Of a stretch of 64,000 nucleotides of DNA, positions 61,501 through 64,000 are shown one piece after another. Positions within the stretch are counted from its first letter, which is position 1. The number at the start of each line of letters is the position of its first letter. This DNA is from Bolinopsis microptera. Lineage: Eukaryota > Ctenophora > Tentaculata > Lobata > Bolinopsidae. Both the position numbers and the translations under genes were made by a program. The DNA is taken from contig NC_087072.1 of NCBI RefSeq assembly GCF_026151205.1, forward strand, positions 4,512,084-4,576,083. Reading direction: 5' to 3'. A model generated the notes under the pieces. That model was not told where the DNA came from. It did no database searches and saw only the letters and a list, made by a program, of their open reading frames with translations.

Positions 61501-62818
61501 GCGACAATAAAGACAAATTTATAATTTATATGCTATTAGTTAATATGATAAGTTTATGTTTAATATTTCTAATTCTGTAAATTCGCACCTTGACTCCTAT
61601 TCCATACCTGTCGATCTGATGAGAAACCTTTACACGTGTTTACAGAGGGGTTCTGGGAATTGAGCCCAGATCTAGAGGTGTGACCAGCCGAGTAGGAAAC
61701 CAATCCGAGCTATTACATTCCAGGAAAACCAATCAGACTCTAAGCTAAGGTGTGTTTCAAACGGACTTAATTACCCTATTAATTACACACCGGTCAGTTC
61801 ATATGTTTTCTTACCAAATCCCAAAGGAATGTATAGTAAATGTATCAATGTAGACCTAATCAACCAATCCATACTATCCACACACATTCTCATCAACTTT
61901 AGGCTCCATCTCACATAAAATCTGTCAAACTATGAAGCTCATGTTAACAATTTCACCAGACTATAGAGCTCATGTTATCGATGCTATCGGACTACTAGAC
62001 TCTAGAGAGCTTATGTAGTTATGTAGTCTCAAATTAAACCGGTTTGGGCAGCTGGTCACTTACTCTAACATCCCTGATGGAGTAGCTGTATCCACCGCAC
62101 TCCACTAGTCCGTCCACGGAAAGTGGGGTCGCTTCGCGCAGCTTGCTGGCTATAAACAGGGACGTCGCTCCGAGCACTTGCAGCTCCTCTGTGGGCCTCT
62201 CGACCTGAAGTCGTGGTATATATAAACTCACATCACTTCTATATTTAGGATGTAATAACCCTAAATAGCGGACAACATGGAAAATATTAAAAAGTTGAGG
62301 CCGGGGCAGCTAGCCGGTCGAGCTAGTGCGGTGTGGGTTAAGGAATTTACACACGAATCAGACATCTCGTGTAGTCGAACGAGAGGGAGAGAGCTAGTGT
62401 TGGGCAGGAAAACTTGAACAGGTTACCACAGATCCACGGCCCCCGGAAAATTCAATTAATTCTTATTAAGCTCTCAGTTAGAATCTGATGATCGGGTAAT
62501 TTTGCGATCAAGTATGATGTAATGTTTACTTTTCGCAAAGAATATACTCTACACACCGCTGAATAAATATATATAAAATTTGAAATCCAATTCTGGATAA
62601 TGATCGCAGTTCAGGATTGATTAATGGGAAAAGAATGAGAGGGCGTACTAAATTGCTGGGTCCCCATATCGCCCACATTCATTCCTCATTGTTCTCCGGA
62701 ACGGAAACTTCCCAGCACCAAATTTCATCCGGTATAAATTTACCTTTTGGAGGGATAGATATCTATCGAGTAAGTTCACAGCGTGGGGCAGGACACCGTC
62801 TTCACAAATATCTGATAT
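50613..62818 (-). CDS. D-type cyclin, copy B (exons 2-6; exon 1 beyond window)
   Basis: Paralogue of copy A, same strand, about 3.6 kb upstream of it. Exons in gene order are 62744-62818, 62064-62204, 53260-53419, 51683-51822 and 50613-50771, all phase-matched and of the same lengths as copy A except the last; 224 residues are visible. Features are ICEDGVLPHAVNLLDRYLS, LFIASKLRE, NWDTSAVLPHDLLDHFLHRLP, FLPHSSKIMAAGC and a Ser-rich tail with STPTNIEELCT. The last resembles the TPTDV degron of mammalian D cyclins, where the Thr before Pro is phosphorylated for turnover. No exon-1 equivalent is present between 62819 and 64000. A long third intron (8.6 kb) parallels the 10.6-kb one in copy A. Confidence 0.92.
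51683..51822 (-). CDS. Cyclin D copy B exon 5
   Basis: Acceptor CTTTCAG, donor GACGTG|GTAAGA; 140 bp with YMFLPHSSKIMAAGCLYDAI. 30 of 46 residues match copy A exon 5, with many silent differences. Confidence 0.92.
53260..53419 (-). CDS. Cyclin D copy B exon 4 (near-identical to copy A)
   Basis: Acceptor AACCTTCAG, donor TACCG|GTAAGT; 160 bp starting SWELRILNVLNWD. Against copy A, 141 bases next to the acceptor have three differences (two silent, one Met/Val), while the last 19 bases before the donor have seven. Confidence 0.95.
57486..59221. promoter_or_regulatory. Cluster of six CACGTG palindromes in cyclin B intron 3
   Basis: CACGTG occurs at 57486, 57930, 58063, 58721, 59076 and 59216. 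This is the bHLH-zip (MYC/MAX, USF, MITF) E-box. Fewer than one would be expected by chance in 1.7 kb of this composition, though the hexamer also recurs elsewhere in the window. A regulatory role is inferred only. Confidence 0.3.
58471..58549. repeat. (GA)n microsatellite, about 79 bp
   Basis: Uninterrupted GA dinucleotides in cyclin B intron 3. Confidence 0.95.
61264..61367. repeat. 13-bp minisatellite, eight units
   Basis: Units of ACAAACTTTAGTT, first four identical, later ones drifting to ACTAACTTTAGTT. Intron 3 of cyclin B. Confidence 0.9.
62064..62204 (-). CDS. Cyclin D copy B exon 3 (cyclin box, ASKLRE)
   Basis: Acceptor CGACTTCAG, donor GTTAGA|GTAAGT; 47 codons with EELQVLGATSLFIASKLRE. 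Confidence 0.93.
62744..62818 (-). CDS. Cyclin D copy B exon 2 (LLDRYLS)
   Basis: Acceptor TTTTCCAG, donor CAAAAG|GTAAAT; 25 codons, 20 identical to copy A, yet 16 of those 20 codons differ silently. Confidence 0.92.
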
Positions 62819-64000
62819 CTGGAAAAATTAGAGTTAGACCAGACTAATAATATCATAATTAATTCACGTAATGTATCGTGAGATGAAATCTTGGTCCATA
62901 TATACGATACATCTACATGATACCCATATAAAAATGTCATGTAGCATTAGAAATTCATTAGGGATTTCGGGATAATTGGAGTGATTGCTTGCTGCGAGGA
63001 ATGTGGCCTGTTCATGTTCAGCAAGGGAGGACAGAAGTCTGTTATTTGATCTAGCCGAGAGTAAATTGTAAAGTAACACTTGGTGCATACCAAATCTACA
63101 TTTCACCACCACTTCACGAGGGTGTGAAGAGTGGAGATAAAATCAGCAATCTTGGGAAAAGGGGGACACTTTCATCGGTGTCGACGGATTGCACAACTAC
63201 CAATTATTATTAGGATAGTATTTTGAATAGGTTGAAGCCAGACCAGTGCTTTTGGGCCTCTTCTCACGAGTGACAAGTCATCGATAACAGTAGTTTCCGT
63301 GATCGAACATGGTGCTACCGATCACGGATGATAAACAGTTCGCATGCTTCGAACAAGAGTGCATAATAGAAAGTAACGTGGTGACCACAACTTTTCCCAC
63401 CGACAGAAGACAAACATCCGAGTTCCAGACAACAAACGATGTTGTACTTCGAATAGCCGGGAGATCAGAGATGACGTGTCTAGTTGCTACACACAAATTA
63501 TTGCACGTGTGGAAATCGTTGCGCGATAATTCTGCGCGGAGATAGAATTCAACGATTACACGTACGCTTCATGCCCGATTCAAAAGTCTTTACCAAGCAA
63601 AGAATTCGAGCCATTCCTCCGATCGTTATGCCATATGCCTTCATTTGTCGAACACAAGGTCAGAAGTGACATTACATAGATATCAATATTTACACCGTGA
63701 CTGAGTAGCAGTTACTTAGAACCAAAGCACCGAGGCACGAAGATCGGTCGTTAAGAAATCACTTGTATGCGACTTATTTTAAGACTTAACCATCGACTGA
63801 TAGAAAACCACTATTTTGATATTTAGAAATCGTAAGACTTTAAAGGCAGTCAATATTTATCAACTTCAAAGAATCGACAGGAAATCAGTTTAAAAGCGGC
63901 CAAACTTTAATGGGAAGATGGTGCAAACCGAAACATCCGATAGAGTGATTCAACGTCAGATAGAAAAGTAAGCTCTTTTTGTTATTTGAAAGCAGATTTC
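62819..64000 (-). other. Part of intron 1 of cyclin D copy B
   Basis: No exon-1 equivalent (MRK.L.EWMFE region) is visible on the minus strand, so the first exon should lie beyond 64000. Only short chance frames are seen. Confidence 0.55.

Overview
The window is nuclear DNA from an animal, probably an invertebrate. It holds AT-rich sequence with spliced genes, GT/AG introns of up to about 10.6 kb, D-type cyclins, a tetraspanin, and several truncated non-LTR retrotransposons and non-autonomous DNA elements. The sequence alone does not fix the species. No bacterial operon, rRNA, CRISPR array or functional tRNA is visible.

Layout. About 1970-3506 (-) is a glycerol kinase gene that appears to be one exon. 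Its first ~210 codons are clean, and the rest lies in a stretch of scrambled, homopolymer-rich sequence. 3.5-14 kb is a gene-poor, repeat-rich interval with a TTAA-flanked MITE, a tRNA-Gly-derived SINE, a duplicated Cys-rich exon-like unit, a CpG-rich repeat and two copies of one LINE 3' end. 14151-23464 (+) is a tetraspanin gene of the CCG / PxSCC type. Seven exons are readable and one expected exon is missing, probably hidden in a second scrambled block inside intron 3. That intron also carries a LINE reverse transcriptase remnant, and intron 5 (counting readable exons) carries a terminal-inverted-repeat element with a GGA-rich array. 27099-47057 (-) is a complete six-exon D-type cyclin (copy A). 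50613-62818 (-) is exons 2-6 of a second, tandem D-type cyclin (copy B), whose first exon lies beyond the right edge.

The two cyclin genes have identical internal exon lengths and phases (75, 141, 160 and 140 bp). They are old duplicates: exon 2 differs at most synonymous positions. Exon 4, however, is 138/141 identical at the DNA level, and the identity stops exactly at the splice acceptor. This is the clearest unusual signal in the window and points to recent gene conversion confined to one cyclin-box exon. D-type cyclins activate CDK4/6-type kinases at G1; the two copies keep the cyclin box but have different C-terminal tails.

Three blocks (about 1-2880, 5870-7740 and 15475-18370) have abnormal runs of A/T/G/C and broken reading frames. 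They look like unpolished or low-quality assembly rather than biology. The tetraspanin (+) and cyclin A (-) are convergent. No gene of an obviously new system was found.
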